A stretch of 64,000 bases of DNA from Nocardioides deserti (GTDB lineage Bacteria; Actinomycetota; Actinomycetes; Propionibacteriales; Nocardioidaceae): contig NZ_JACMYC010000009.1 of NCBI RefSeq assembly GCF_014266025.1, positions 1 to 64,000 on the forward strand. Reading direction: 5' to 3'. Made by a program: the position numbers and the translations under genes. This document shows, piece by piece, positions 35,394-45,217 of this stretch (positions are counted from its first letter, which is position 1; each line of letters begins with the position of its first letter). The notes under the pieces were generated by a model, which searched no databases, was not told the DNA's origin, and saw nothing but the letters and a program-made list of their open reading frames with translations.

Positions 35394-36512
35394 TCATCGG
35401 TGGATCCGGCCCTCGGTCCGCGCGAGCGGCTCGCCGGAGCCGCCCCAGCGGCCGGCGATGATCTCGGCGGCGATGCTGACCGCGGTCTCCTCCGGCGTCC
35501 GCGCGCCGAGGTCGAGGCCGATCGGGCTGTGCAGCCGGTCGAGCTCGGCCTCGGTGACACCGGCGTCGCGGAGCCGCTCGAGCCGGTCGTCGTGCGTGCG
35601 CCGCGAGCCCATCGCGCCGACGTAGGCGACCTCGGGCAACCGCAGCGCGACCTCGAGCAGCGGCACGTCGAACTTCGGGTCGTGGGTCAGCACGGTGATG
35701 ACCGTCCGGCCGTCGATCCGGCCGGCCTGCTGCTCGGCGCGGAGGTAGCGGTGCGGCCAGTCCACGACGACCTCGTCGGCCTCGGGGAAGCGCGTGGCCG
35801 TCGCGAAGACGGGCCGGGCGTCGCAGACGGTGACGTGGTAGCCGAGGAAGGCCCCGACCCGCGCCACCGCCGCGGCGAAGTCGATCGCGCCGAAGACCAG
35901 CATCCGCGGCTTCGGGGCGAACGCCCACACGAAGACCCGCATGCCCTCGCCGCGCCGCTCGCCGTCGGGCCCGTAGGTCAGCACGCCGCTGTTGCCGGCC
36001 GCGAGCAGGCCGAGGGCGTCGTCGCGGACCGCGTCGTCCGCGCGGGCCGACCCGAGCGAGGCGCTGGCCTCCGCGTCGGGTCGGATGAGCACCCGACGGC
36101 CCACCCACGCGGCGTCCGGGTGGTCGATGACCGTCGCGACCGCCACGGGCCGGCCGGCCTCGAGGTGGTCGCGGACCTCGGCGAGCTCGGGGAACGTCGT
36201 GCGCGAGACCTTCTCGACGTACACGTCGAGGATCCCGCCGCAGGTCAGCCCGACCGCGAACGCGTCGTCGTCGGACACGCCGTACCGCTCCAGCACCGGT
36301 TCGCCGGACTCCACGACCGACTGCGCGAGGTCGTAGACCGCCCCCTCGACGCACCCGCCGGAGACCGACCCGACGGCCGTGCCGTCCGGCCCGACCAGCA
36401 TCGACGCGCCCGGCGGCCGCGGGGCGGACCGGAAGGTCGCCACGACCGTCCCGACGCCGACCTCCTCGCCGGCCTCCCACCACGACATCAGCTCCGGCAG
36501 CACCTCACGCAC
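35394..36512 (-). CDS. XdhC/CoxF-family molybdenum hydroxylase maturation factor
   Basis: 372 aa. The N-terminal XdhC/CoxI domain (TVVATFRSAPRPPGASMLV, GSVSGGCVEGAVYD) and C-terminal NAD-binding-like XdhC_C domain (MLVFGAIDFAAAVARVGAFL, AYVGAMGSRRTHDDRLERL, SPIGLDLGARTPEETAVSI) are both present. Proteins of this type bind and help sulfurate the Mo-cytosine-dinucleotide cofactor. GTG at 36512 overlaps the VWA gene stop by 8 bases. It belongs to the MoxR-VWA-XdhC transcript that matures the coxS-L-M enzyme. Confidence 0.92.
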   Translation of the reverse strand: MREVLPELMSWWEAGEEVGVGTVVATFRSAPRPPGASMLVGPDGTAVGSVSGGCVEGAVYDLAQSVVESGEPVLERYGVSDDDAFAVGLTCGGILDVYVEKVSRTTFPELAEVRDHLEAGRPVAVATVIDHPDAAWVGRRVLIRPDAEASASLGSARADDAVRDDALGLLAAGNSGVLTYGPDGERRGEGMRVFVWAFAPKPRMLVFGAIDFAAAVARVGAFLGYHVTVCDARPVFATATRFPEADEVVVDWPHRYLRAEQQAGRIDGRTVITVLTHDPKFDVPLLEVALRLPEVAYVGAMGSRRTHDDRLERLRDAGVTEAELDRLHSPIGLDLGARTPEETAVSIAAEIIAGRWGGSGEPLARTEGRIHR

Positions 36513-37641
36513 CGGCGACCACCTCCACGACCTCGGCATACGTCGCGAGCGAATGCCCGGCGACGAAGTCGTCGACGTGCGGCAGCACCGCGACGACCCC
36601 CTGCTGGACCGGCTCGTAGCCGGTCTTCCCGCGGTGCGGGTTGACCCACACCAGGCGGTGCGCGACGCGCCCGAGCCGCTCGGCCTGCTGCGCGAGCAGC
36701 GTGCAGTCGCCGCGCTCCCAGCCGTCGCTGAACACCACGACCACCGCGCCGCGGGCCATCCCGCGGCGGCCCCAGCGGGTGAGGAACGTCTGCAGGTTCT
36801 CCCCCAGCCGCGTGCCGCCCGACCAGTCCGGGACCGTCTCGCCGGCGGCGACGATCGCGCGCTCGGGGTCGCGCAGCCGCAGCGCGCGGGTCAGGTGGGT
36901 GAGCCGGGTGCCGAGCGTGAACGTCTCGACCGAGCCGGGCGCCGCCTGGGTGAACCGGTGCGCCAGGCGCAGCAGCGCGTCGGCGTACCCACTCATCGAG
37001 CCGGACACGTCCACCAGCAGCACCACCCGGCGCGGGCGGGTGGCCCGCCGGCGGTGCACGACCTCGGCCGGCTCGCCCATCCGGCGGAGGCTGGCGCGCA
37101 GCGTGCGGGCGGCGTCGACCTCGCCGCGGTGCCACGAGCGCTGGCGGGCGCTGCGGCGGTGCGGCGCGCGCGGGCGCAGGGTCGCGAAGAGCGCGGTCAA
37201 CCGGGCCCGCTCGGCCGGGGACAACCCCGCGACGTCTCGGTGCCGCAGCACCTCGGCGTCGCTGGCCATCGCCCGGACGACGTCGGTCTCCTCGGGTCCG
37301 CCGTCGGCGCCGGCGGCCTCCGCGAGCGGCATCGAGGCGTACGACGTCGTGGCCGGCGCGGCGGGCCGGGGTCGCGGGAGGCCGGTGCGGTGGTCGAAGT
37401 ACGCCGCGAACACCTGCTCGTGGCGGGCCAGGTCGTCGGGGCCGGCGCACAGCGTGGCGCGGCCGGCGGCACGGGTGCCCTCCTCGGAGGGGCCGAGCAG
37501 GGCGACGGCGGCGAGGTACTGCTGCGCCCGGTCCGACGTCACCGCCACCCCGGCCGCCCGCAGCGCGCGGGTGAAGCCGAGGAGGACCTCGTCGGCGTCG
37601 TGCCGGACGTCGGGAGCCGGCTGGTGGAGGACGGCTGTCAC
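36505..37641 (-). CDS. coxE: VWA-domain protein, CoxE type
   Basis: 378 aa. An N-terminal CoxE helical region is followed by a von Willebrand A domain with the MIDAS DxSxS motif VVLLVDVSGSMSGYA near residue 210, Thr in SGGTRLGENLQTF and Asp in VVVFSDGWERG. CoxE works with the AAA ATPase CoxD to insert or activate the metal site of the hydroxylase. GTG at 37641 overlaps the MoxR stop (GTGA), showing coupling. Confidence 0.92.
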   Translation of the reverse strand: MTAVLHQPAPDVRHDADEVLLGFTRALRAAGVAVTSDRAQQYLAAVALLGPSEEGTRAAGRATLCAGPDDLARHEQVFAAYFDHRTGLPRPRPAAPATTSYASMPLAEAAGADGGPEETDVVRAMASDAEVLRHRDVAGLSPAERARLTALFATLRPRAPHRRSARQRSWHRGEVDAARTLRASLRRMGEPAEVVHRRRATRPRRVVLLVDVSGSMSGYADALLRLAHRFTQAAPGSVETFTLGTRLTHLTRALRLRDPERAIVAAGETVPDWSGGTRLGENLQTFLTRWGRRGMARGAVVVVFSDGWERGDCTLLAQQAERLGRVAHRLVWVNPHRGKTGYEPVQQGVVAVLPHVDDFVAGHSLATYAEVVEVVAGA

Positions 37642-38531
37642 GGGGTCAGCATCCGGTCCAGGGCGGTGCGGACGCGGTCGGCGTCCTCGCGGTACTTCAC
37701 CAGCGCGCCGAGGCTCGCCGCCGCGGTCGCCAGGTCGAGCTCGGTCGTGCCGAGGTGGTGCAGCGCCCGGGCCCAGTCGAGGGTCTCCGCGACGCCCGGC
37801 GGCTTGACCAGGCCGGTGTCGGCGCGCAGCCCCTGCACGACCTCGACGACCTGGCGGGCCAGCGACTCGGCGACCTCGGGCGCACGCGAGCGGACGATCG
37901 CCACCTCGCGCTCCAGCGCCGGGTGGTCGATCCAGTGGTAGAGGCAGCGCCGCTTGAGCGCGTCGTGCAGCTCGCGGGTGCGGTTGGAGGTGAGCACGAC
38001 GATCGGCGGGGTCGCGGCCCGCACCGTGCCGAGCTCGGGGATCGTCACCTGGTAGGTCGAGAGCACCTCGAGCAGGAACGCCTCGAACTCGTCATCGGCG
38101 CGGTCGACCTCGTCGACGAGCAGCACCGCCGGGCTCTGCTGGAGCGCCGCCAGCACCGGGCGCGCGAGCAGGAACCGCTCGTCGTACAGGCTCTTCTCGG
38201 CCTCCTCGACACCGGTCGAGCCGCCGCCGGCCGCCTCGAGCGCGCGTAGGTGCAGCACCTGGCGCGGGAAGTCCCAGTCGTAGAGGGCCTGCGTCGCGTC
38301 GATGCCCTCGTAGCACTGGAGCCGCACCAGCGGCAGGCCGAGCGACTCGGCGATCGCCTCGGCCAGCGCGGTCTTGCCGGTGCCCGGCTCGCCCTCGAGC
38401 AGCAGCGGCCGGCCCATCCGCAACGCCAGGAACGTGACCGTCGCCAGCTCCGGGTCGATCAGGTAGCCGGTGTCCGCGAGCCGCTCCGCGACGTCGCCCA
38501 GCTGGAGCCCTTCGGGAGTGACGGCGGTCAT
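37638..38531 (-). CDS. coxD: MoxR-type AAA ATPase, CoxD type
   Basis: 297 aa AAA+ ATPase. Walker A LLEGEPGTGKTALAEA, Walker B SPAVLLVDEVDRADDEFEAF, sensor 1 VVLTSNRTRELHDALKRRC and the C-terminal lid (LARQVVEVVQGLRADTGLVK) are intact. It is the chaperone-like ATPase of the cox maturation set. ATG at 38531 has TAGCCT 6 bases upstream (complement of 38538-38543), so it heads a leaderless MoxR-VWA-XdhC operon. A general methanol-dehydrogenase-type MoxR is less likely given the neighbours. Confidence 0.93.
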   Translation of the reverse strand: MTAVTPEGLQLGDVAERLADTGYLIDPELATVTFLALRMGRPLLLEGEPGTGKTALAEAIAESLGLPLVRLQCYEGIDATQALYDWDFPRQVLHLRALEAAGGGSTGVEEAEKSLYDERFLLARPVLAALQQSPAVLLVDEVDRADDEFEAFLLEVLSTYQVTIPELGTVRAATPPIVVLTSNRTRELHDALKRRCLYHWIDHPALEREVAIVRSRAPEVAESLARQVVEVVQGLRADTGLVKPPGVAETLDWARALHHLGTTELDLATAAASLGALVKYREDADRVRTALDRMLTP

Positions 38532-38582
38532 GCCCCGAGGCTACGACGTGGCTGTTGGGGGCCGGTTGGTTGACTACCCCGT

Positions 38583-38891
38583 GTGAGCGGTCCGGCCGGC
38601 GGTGGTAGTGGCGGGGCGGGCGACCGGGTGGACGAGGTCGGCGCCCGTCTCGAGCGGACGATCCTCGACCTGCTCGCGCAGCGCGAGGAGGGCAAGACGA
38701 TCTGCCCCTCCGACGCGGCCCGGGCCGTCGGCACCGAGCAGGGCTGGCGCGACCTGATGGAGCCGGCCCGCCAGGCGGCCCAGCGGCTCGTCGAGGCCGG
38801 CGAGGTCGAGGTGACCCAGTGCGGCGCCGTCGTCGACCTGCCCACCGCCCGCGGGCCGGTGCGGATCAGGAAGCGTCCGCCTCAGCGCTGA
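38583..38891 (+). CDS. DUF3253 domain protein
   Basis: 102 aa. It matches small DUF3253 proteins by LERTILDLLAQREEGKTICP, then SDAARAVGTEQGWRDLMEPA and RQAAQRLVEAGEVEVTQCG, a winged-helix-like fold that may bind DNA. GTG at 38583 is used. It is divergent from coxD and ends with a 10-base convergent overlap with the MobA-like gene. Confidence 0.85.
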   Translation: MSGPAGGGSGGAGDRVDEVGARLERTILDLLAQREEGKTICPSDAARAVGTEQGWRDLMEPARQAAQRLVEAGEVEVTQCGAVVDLPTARGPVRIRKRPPQR

Positions 38892-39430
38892 TCGACGTCC
38901 GCGCCGGTGGCGAGGTCACCGCACTCGACCAGCGTGACGTCATGGGCCGCGAGGTAGCCCTTCGCCCCGCGGTCGCCGCCGGTCTCGGCGAGCACGCCGG
39001 CCCAGTGGTCGCGACCGAGCAGCACGGGGTGGCCGGGGACGCCGTCGTACGCCGCCCGCGCCAGCGCGCCGGGCGCGGCGTGCCTGGCGACGCGGGCGAC
39101 GACCTCCGGCACGAGGTCGGGCAGGTCGACCAGCGTCAGCACGACCGCGTCGGCGGCCGGGTCCGCCGCGGTGAGCCCGGCGCGCAGCGAGGCCGACTGG
39201 CCGCTCGCCCAGTCCTGCGCCACGACGTACGCCGTGCCTCGCGGCAGCAGGGCGAGCGCGTCGTCCGCACGGGCGCCGAGGACGGCCGTGACCCGGTCGC
39301 AGCCGCCCTCGGTCAGCACGTGCACGGCGCGGGCCAGCCAGTCGTCGACGAGCGCCTTGGGCGTGCCCATCCGGCTGCCCCCGCCGGCGGCGAGGACGAT
39401 CCCGTGCAGCAGGCGGTCCCGGGCGTCCAC
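38882..39430 (-). CDS. MobA-like nucleotidyltransferase (molybdenum cofactor cytidylyltransferase candidate)
   Basis: 182 aa. The nucleotide-binding signature GIVLAAGGGSRMGTPKALVD and acidic metal site VLTLVDLPDLVPEVV define the MobA/MocA transferases, with PGHPVLLGRDHW near the C-terminus. Enzymes of this size beside cox genes add CMP to molybdopterin to make the cytosine dinucleotide the hydroxylase needs. GTG at 39430 directly abuts the stop of the membrane partner gene, so it lies in the sigma-factor transcript. Confidence 0.88.
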   Translation of the reverse strand: MDARDRLLHGIVLAAGGGSRMGTPKALVDDWLARAVHVLTEGGCDRVTAVLGARADDALALLPRGTAYVVAQDWASGQSASLRAGLTAADPAADAVVLTLVDLPDLVPEVVARVARHAAPGALARAAYDGVPGHPVLLGRDHWAGVLAETGGDRGAKGYLAAHDVTLVECGDLATGADVDQR

Positions 39431-40087
39431 TCAGCCGCCGAACGCCTCGGCGTAGAGCGACTGGAGCTCGCCGGTCGCCGGGCCGCTGAACCCGCAGACG
39501 GTGACCTCACCGTCGGTGGCGGAGACGAGGTACTGCTCGCCGTCGCGGAAGTCGACCGCCCCGACGAGCAGCTCCATCTGCTCGGCCGGTGACTCGACGC
39601 GGACCTCGTCGGCCTCGGCGCCGGCGTACTGCTCCTCCACGCTCAGCAGCACCATGTCGTCGCCGAGCTCCTCGACCGTCCCGAGGAACGCGACCTCCTG
39701 GTCGGCCAGGACCGCGGCGTTCGGCACCATGCAGCGGGCGTCCTGCGCGGCGGGCGCGGCCAGCGTGGTGACGGCCGGTGCGTCGCTGCCGCCGCCGGCC
39801 GTGGGGGTCTCCTCGTCGTCGCCGCCGGTCGTCGCCGCGAACGCCACGCCGCCGACCACCAGCGCCGCGGCTGCGGCGGCGACCCAGGTCAACGGGCGGC
39901 GGGTCGTGGGCTTCCCGGCGGTGCCGGGCGTGCCGGTGGTCTCGTGGTCGGTGTTGCTCATCGTCGCCTCCAGGAGTCGGGCCACCCGGTCGGAGTCGGC
40001 CGGGGCGAGGGAGGCCGCGGGGTCGGCCGCACGCAGGCGGTCGCGCAGCTGCGGGTCGTCGTCGAACGACCCGTCGGGTCCGCTCAT
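39431..40087 (-). CDS. Single-pass membrane protein, putative sigma-factor partner
   Basis: 218 aa. The cytoplasmic N-terminus (residues 1-65) is followed by one membrane segment (LTWVAAAAAALVVGGVAFAA) and an extracytoplasmic domain with two Cys (DARCMVPNAAVLADQEVAF and DGEVTVCGFSG). No zinc anti-sigma HxxxCxxC motif is seen, so an anti-sigma role rests only on its position: its ATG overlaps the ECF sigma stop (ATGA). It could be a non-zinc anti-sigma factor or a surface sensor. Confidence 0.75.
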   Translation of the reverse strand: MSGPDGSFDDDPQLRDRLRAADPAASLAPADSDRVARLLEATMSNTDHETTGTPGTAGKPTTRRPLTWVAAAAAALVVGGVAFAATTGGDDEETPTAGGGSDAPAVTTLAAPAAQDARCMVPNAAVLADQEVAFLGTVEELGDDMVLLSVEEQYAGAEADEVRVESPAEQMELLVGAVDFRDGEQYLVSATDGEVTVCGFSGPATGELQSLYAEAFGG

Positions 40088-40632
40088 GACCTGCTCCTCC
40101 CTCTCGACCCCTCATGTCCGGCAGCGGCCTCGATCTTTCGCAGCTCCTCGCGCAGCTTCTGCCGGGCGCGGTGGAGGCGGATGCTGACCGCGTTCGGGGT
40201 CAGGTCCAGCACGGTCGCGATCTCGCTCGGGCCCAGCTGCTCCCAGGCCCACAGGCGCAGCAGCTCGGCCTCGGCCGGGCGGAGCGCGGCGAGCGCCTCG
40301 TCGAGGGGTACGTCGCCGGCCGGGTCCTGCCCGCCGGTCGGGTCGGTCGTCATCCGCGCGGGCGGGTCGAGGGTGGCCACCTTCGCCGCGACGCGACGCT
40401 GCCGGCGGGCGCTGCGCTCGGCGTTCGCGAGGGCGTGGCGCGCCACGGCGTACGCCCACGGCAGCGGCTCGTCCGGCACCTCGTCCAGCCGCCGCCAGCA
40501 CACGAGCAGCGTCTCCGACAGCACGTCGTCGGCCGTCGCGGGGTCGGTGCGCCGCGCGAGGTAGCGCCGCAGCGGCTCGACCAGCCCGGGCGCCATCGCC
40601 TCGAACCGCGCCCTCCGCTCCGCCTCGTCCAC
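40084..40632 (-). CDS. ECF RNA polymerase sigma factor
   Basis: 182 aa. Region 2 is seen as LRRYLARRTDPATADDVLSE, then TLLVCWRRLDEVPDEPLPWA. Region 4 is LRPAEAELLRLWAWEQLGPS, then EIATVLDLTPNAVSIRLHRA and RQKLREEL. It should direct RNA polymerase to a small regulon, released when its membrane partner responds. GTG at 40632 is used. It heads the three-gene set sigma, membrane partner, MobA-like transferase. Confidence 0.92.
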   Translation of the reverse strand: MDEAERRARFEAMAPGLVEPLRRYLARRTDPATADDVLSETLLVCWRRLDEVPDEPLPWAYAVARHALANAERSARRQRRVAAKVATLDPPARMTTDPTGGQDPAGDVPLDEALAALRPAEAELLRLWAWEQLGPSEIATVLDLTPNAVSIRLHRARQKLREELRKIEAAAGHEGSRGRSRS

Positions 40633-40672
40633 GGCCCCACCCTGGCACGGCCGCCCCCTCCGACCGGCCCAC

Positions 40673-40720
40673 GGTCGTGTGCCCGAGAACGCGCCGGCCC
40701 GCGTCGCCAGGCACACGACC
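40673..40720. repeat. Inverted repeat GGTCGTGTGCC / GGCACACGACC, copy 1
   Basis: Perfect 11-bp arms at 40673-40683 and 40710-40720 enclose a 26-base GC-rich loop. A second copy lies at 59517-59566 and a single arm at 5972. It sits between the sigma gene start and the ridA stop, so it could end the ridA transcript. Confidence 0.75.
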
Positions 40721-40753
40721 CCCGCGAGGGCGGCCGGGGTCACGGGCCCGAGA

Positions 40754-41146
40754 TCACGGGCGCAGCGCGACCGCCTCCACCTCGACCAGCTGGCCCGGGT
40801 AGCCGAGGCACGCGACGCCGAGCAGCGTGCTGGGTGCGTCGTGGTCGCCGAACGCCGCGCGGACCACGTCCCAGGCGGCGACGAGGTCGGCGCGGTCGGC
40901 CGACGCGACGTACACCGTCGACTTCGCGACGTCGGTCAGGCCGCACCCGGCGGCCTCGAGCGCGGCGACCAGGTTGGCCATCACCTGCGCGGCCTGGCCG
41001 GCCACGTCGCCGGGGCACACCACCGCGCCTGCCTCGTCGAGCGGGCACGCGCCCGCGGTGAGGACCAGGTCGCCGGCCACCGCGGCGTACGCGTAGGGGA
41101 CGGACCCGTCCAACGACGGTGCTCGGACCAGCTCGACGCGACTCAT
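40754..41146 (-). CDS. RidA-family enamine/imine deaminase-like protein
   Basis: 130 aa, the normal RidA (YjgF/YER057c/UK114) size. Visible features are YAYAAVAGDLVLTAGACPLD at the N-terminus, GQAAQVMANLVAALEAAGCG in the middle, and CLGYPGQLVEVEAVALRP at the end. The C-terminal segment has Gly-Gln-Leu-Val-Glu where canonical RidA has the catalytic Arg, so it belongs to a divergent Rid subgroup and deaminase activity is uncertain. ATG at 41146 is used. It lies alone between a dispersed inverted repeat and the groEL terminator. Confidence 0.85.
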   Translation of the reverse strand: MSRVELVRAPSLDGSVPYAYAAVAGDLVLTAGACPLDEAGAVVCPGDVAGQAAQVMANLVAALEAAGCGLTDVAKSTVYVASADRADLVAAWDVVRAAFGDHDAPSTLLGVACLGYPGQLVEVEAVALRP

Positions 41147-41166
41147 GGGGCCAGTCTCCCGCCATC

Positions 41167-41215
41167 CGGACGTCATGCGGGCCGAGCACCCGCTTCATCC
41201 TCGGGATGACGTCCG
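41167..41215. repeat. Inverted repeat CGGACGTCAT / ATGACGTCCG upstream of the RidA gene
   Basis: Perfect 10-bp arms at 41167-41176 and 41206-41215 with a 29-base loop. They lie 20-70 bases before the RidA start and after the groEL terminator. This may be an operator pair or a hairpin. Confidence 0.45.
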
Positions 41216-41232
41216 CGGTCAGCCGGACATGA

Positions 41233-41266
41233 CAGCAGGGCCCCCGCCGGAGCGGGGGCCCTGCTG
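41233..41266 (-). terminator. Terminator hairpin of groEL
   Basis: A perfect 15-bp stem CAGCAGGGCCCCCGC / GCGGGGGCCCTGCTG with the 4-base loop CGGA, 30 bases beyond the groEL stop. There is no T-run, as usual in actinobacteria. Confidence 0.85.
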
Positions 41267-41296
41267 GTGGAGCGGGGTGCTACGAGGGGGCTGGAC

Positions 41297-43036
<1,740 letters not shown>

Positions 43037-43056
43037 TCAGCTGGCACCGATCCGGT

Positions 43057-43083
43057 TTGTCACTCTCGTGGCGAGAGTGCCAA
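43057..43083. promoter_or_regulatory. CIRCE element (HrcA operator) 1 of groL
   Basis: TTGTCACTC-N9-GAGTGCCAA, a near-perfect match to the 9-9-9 CIRCE dyad, about 130 bases before the groL start codon. Confidence 0.9.
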
Positions 43084-43091
43084 CCCCATGT

Positions 43092-43118
43092 TTAGCACTC
43101 GCCCCTGGCGAGTGCAAG
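43092..43118. promoter_or_regulatory. CIRCE element (HrcA operator) 2 of groL
   Basis: TTAGCACTC-N9-GAGTGCAAG; the left half is exact consensus. It lies 8 bases from the first element and ends 6 bases from the stop of the ATP-grasp gene, so the groL promoter is squeezed between two genes. Confidence 0.93.
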
Positions 43119-43123
43119 AAGGG

Positions 43124-43990
43124 TCAGGCCTCGCCGAGCACCGAGACGACGAGGTCCGCGAACGGCACCGCCAGCCCGGGCGCCAGGTCGAGGTAGAGGC
43201 CCGGCTCGATCAGCTCCAGCTCGCTGACCGCCCAACCCTCGTCGAGCAGCACCAGGTCCACCCGGGCGTACGCCGGCGGCGCGCCCAGCCGGCGGGCGGC
43301 CGCGGCCACGGCCGCCCGGGCCGCCTCGGCGCGGGCCGGGTCGACGGGCACGGCGACCGACGAGCCGCCGTACAGCTCGTGCACACGGACCTCACCACCC
43401 GCCGGACGCTTGTCGACCTGGCCGACGACCTCGCCGCCCAGCACCCACACCGACGACTCCCCCGTCGTCCGGACCGACTCCACGAGCGGCTGCACCACCC
43501 ACGGGCCGGCCACCAGCCCCTCGAGCCGCGGGTCGTCGGTCGAGGCAGCCACGACCACGCCGACCCCGCCGGCGCCGATCCGCGGCTTCACCACGACGGT
43601 CCCCCACCGGTCGATCGCGGCCTGCAGGTCGGGCACGAGGCCGCGGTCCGCCAGCAACGCGGTCGGGACGACCGGCACCCCGTCGTCATCAGCGGCGAGC
43701 TCGAGCAGGTAGGCCTTGTCGGCGTTCCAGGCGACGACGTCCGCGCCGTGCAGCAGGCGCGTCACGCCCTCGACCTCGCGCATCCAGGCCGAGAACTCGG
43801 CGTACCGCCGCTGGTAGTCCCACGTCGACCGCAGCACGACGAGGTCCGCGGCGGCCCAGTCGGCGGCCGGGTCGTCCCAGACCACCCACCGCGCCTCGAC
43901 GCCGCGCTCGGCCAGCGCCGTCACGATCAGGTCACCGCCGGGCTCGCCGTCCGGCAGCAGGGAGAACGTGGCCAGGAGGGCGCGCGTCAC
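43124..43990 (-). CDS. ATP-grasp domain protein
   Basis: 288 aa. The N-terminal region (residues 1-90) is a pre-ATP-grasp fold with [20 protein letters not shown] and [11 protein letters not shown]. The ATP-grasp core contains [37 protein letters not shown] (the flexible loop) and the metal-binding [15 protein letters not shown] near the end. It resembles prokaryotic glutathione-synthetase/RimK-like ligases that join a carboxylate to an amine. GTG at 43990 overlaps the stop of the coiled-coil gene (GTGA), the third step of a coupled trio with the TylF-type methyltransferase. The substrate is unknown. Confidence 0.88.
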   Translation of the reverse strand: MTRALLATFSLLPDGEPGGDLIVTALAERGVEARWVVWDDPAADWAAADLVVLRSTWDYQRRYAEFSAWMREVEGVTRLLHGADVVAWNADKAYLLELAADDDGVPVVPTALLADRGLVPDLQAAIDRWGTVVVKPRIGAGGVGVVVAASTDDPRLEGLVAGPWVVQPLVESVRTTGESSVWVLGGEVVGQVDKRPAGGEVRVHELYGGSSVAVPVDPARAEAARAAVAAAARRLGAPPAYARVDLVLLDEGWAVSELELIEPGLYLDLAPGLAVPFADLVVSVLGEA

Positions 43991-44310
43991 CGGCGGGTCA
44001 GCCGCTTGACCTTGGCCGGCAGGGCGACGACCGCACGCCCGGCCCGCCACGTGGCGCTCGAGCGCACCTCGGCCAGCTCGCGCTCGAGCCGGCGCGCGCG
44101 GCGCTCGGCCCGGGTCGCCCGTGCCTCGGCGTCGGCGGCCCGCCGCTCCGCCCGGCGCGCGCGGCGCTCGGCTGCCTCGAGGTCGGCCGCGACCGCGGCG
44201 TGCATCTGCTTGGTCGCGCGCGCGCCGTGCTTGCGGGCGGCCCGCAGCTCGATCTCCAGCCGCTTGATGCCCGGGTCGACCGCGGCGCGCGGCTCCTGCT
44301 GTTCGCTCAC
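43987..44310 (-). CDS. Arg/Ala-rich coiled-coil protein
   Basis: 107 aa. Residues 15-85 are a single long charged coiled coil (ADLEAAERRARRAERRAADA and similar). The C-terminus is basic with [20 protein letters not shown], which resembles the short amphipathic tails found at the ends of actinobacterial glycosyltransferases. There is no signal peptide. Its start and stop both overlap neighbouring genes by GTGA, so it is translationally locked between methyltransferase and ATP-grasp genes. It may be a scaffold; no family is recognised. Confidence 0.75.
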   Translation of the reverse strand: MSEQQEPRAAVDPGIKRLEIELRAARKHGARATKQMHAAVAADLEAAERRARRAERRAADAEARATRAERRARRLERELAEVRSSATWRAGRAVVALPAKVKRLTRR

Positions 44311-45128
44311 GACTTCCTCCAGTAGACGCCGGCCCAGTCGATGGTCTCGATGGGGTCGGTGATGCCGTGGGCGTCGCGGAAGTCGTGGATGGCCTGCGCG
44401 CAGGCCGGCACGGCGCCGTAGTCGTCGACGATGACGTAGCCGCCCGGGGAGACCTTGTCGTAGAGCGCGTCGAGGGCGTCCATGGTCGAGGAGTACATGT
44501 CGCCGTCGAGCCGCAGCACCGCCAGCCGCTCGATCGGGGCGGTCGGCAGCGTGTCGCTGAACCAGCCCTTGAGGAACTTCACCTGCCCGTCGAGCAGGTC
44601 GTAGCGGCGGAAGTTGTCCTGCACCTGCTCGACCGAGATCGCCAGCTCGTCGCGCGTGTGGTGCTGGTCGCCGGCGTCGGCCTCGAAGCGGCCGTCCGGC
44701 GCGGGCAGGCCCTCGAAGGAGTCCGCCACCCACACGGTCCGCGAGGTGTCCCCGTGCGCCTTGAGCACCGCGCGCATGTAGATGCACGAGCCGCCGCGCC
44801 AGGCGCCGGTCTCGATGAGGTCGCCCGGTACGCCGTCGGTGATGACGCTCTCGACGCAGGCTCGCACGTTGGCGAGCCGCTTCATGCCGATCATCGTCTC
44901 GGCGTCGGCCGGCCAGTCCCGGCCCTCCTCGCGGCGGCCGGCGTCGAACTCCCCCGCCTCGACCATCCGCACGTCGCGGCCCTTCATCGCGCGCCGCACG
45001 AGGTCCCACAGGTAGGACTCGTAGGAGCGGGACGGCAGCTTGACCGTCACGTTGCGTCCTTCGAACCCGTAGCGCGTGAGCATCTTCGCCATCAGGTCGA
45101 GGTACAGGTCGGCCGCGGGGTTCGTCAC
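44307..45128 (-). CDS. TylF/MycF-family O-methyltransferase
   Basis: 273 aa. Family features are MLTRYGFEGRNV at the N-terminus, the SAM-binding segment GDLIETGAWRGGSCIYMRA near 100, the Asp of VWVADSFEGLPAPDG, the metal/catalytic region KFLKGWFSDTLPT and VLRLDGDMYSSTMDALDAL, then VIVDDYGAVPACAQAIHDF. TylF-type enzymes are Mg-dependent sugar or polyol O-methyltransferases of macrolide and surface glycan pathways. GTG at 45128 is used. It is the first gene of a three-gene coupled set, with no biosynthetic cluster around it. Confidence 0.9.
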   Translation of the reverse strand: MTNPAADLYLDLMAKMLTRYGFEGRNVTVKLPSRSYESYLWDLVRRAMKGRDVRMVEAGEFDAGRREEGRDWPADAETMIGMKRLANVRACVESVITDGVPGDLIETGAWRGGSCIYMRAVLKAHGDTSRTVWVADSFEGLPAPDGRFEADAGDQHHTRDELAISVEQVQDNFRRYDLLDGQVKFLKGWFSDTLPTAPIERLAVLRLDGDMYSSTMDALDALYDKVSPGGYVIVDDYGAVPACAQAIHDFRDAHGITDPIETIDWAGVYWRKS

Positions 45129-45217
45129 GGCGCCGACCTTAGGGGACGGCCCGGCCCGGACCGCGCCGACCTGCGGCACAGCCCGCCCGGGACGCCCGTC
45201 GGGGTGGTCCGGAGCTG

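Noticed and set aside
39431..40087. Zinc-containing anti-sigma factor
   Set aside because: No HxxxCxxC motif; only gene position supports a sigma-partner role.
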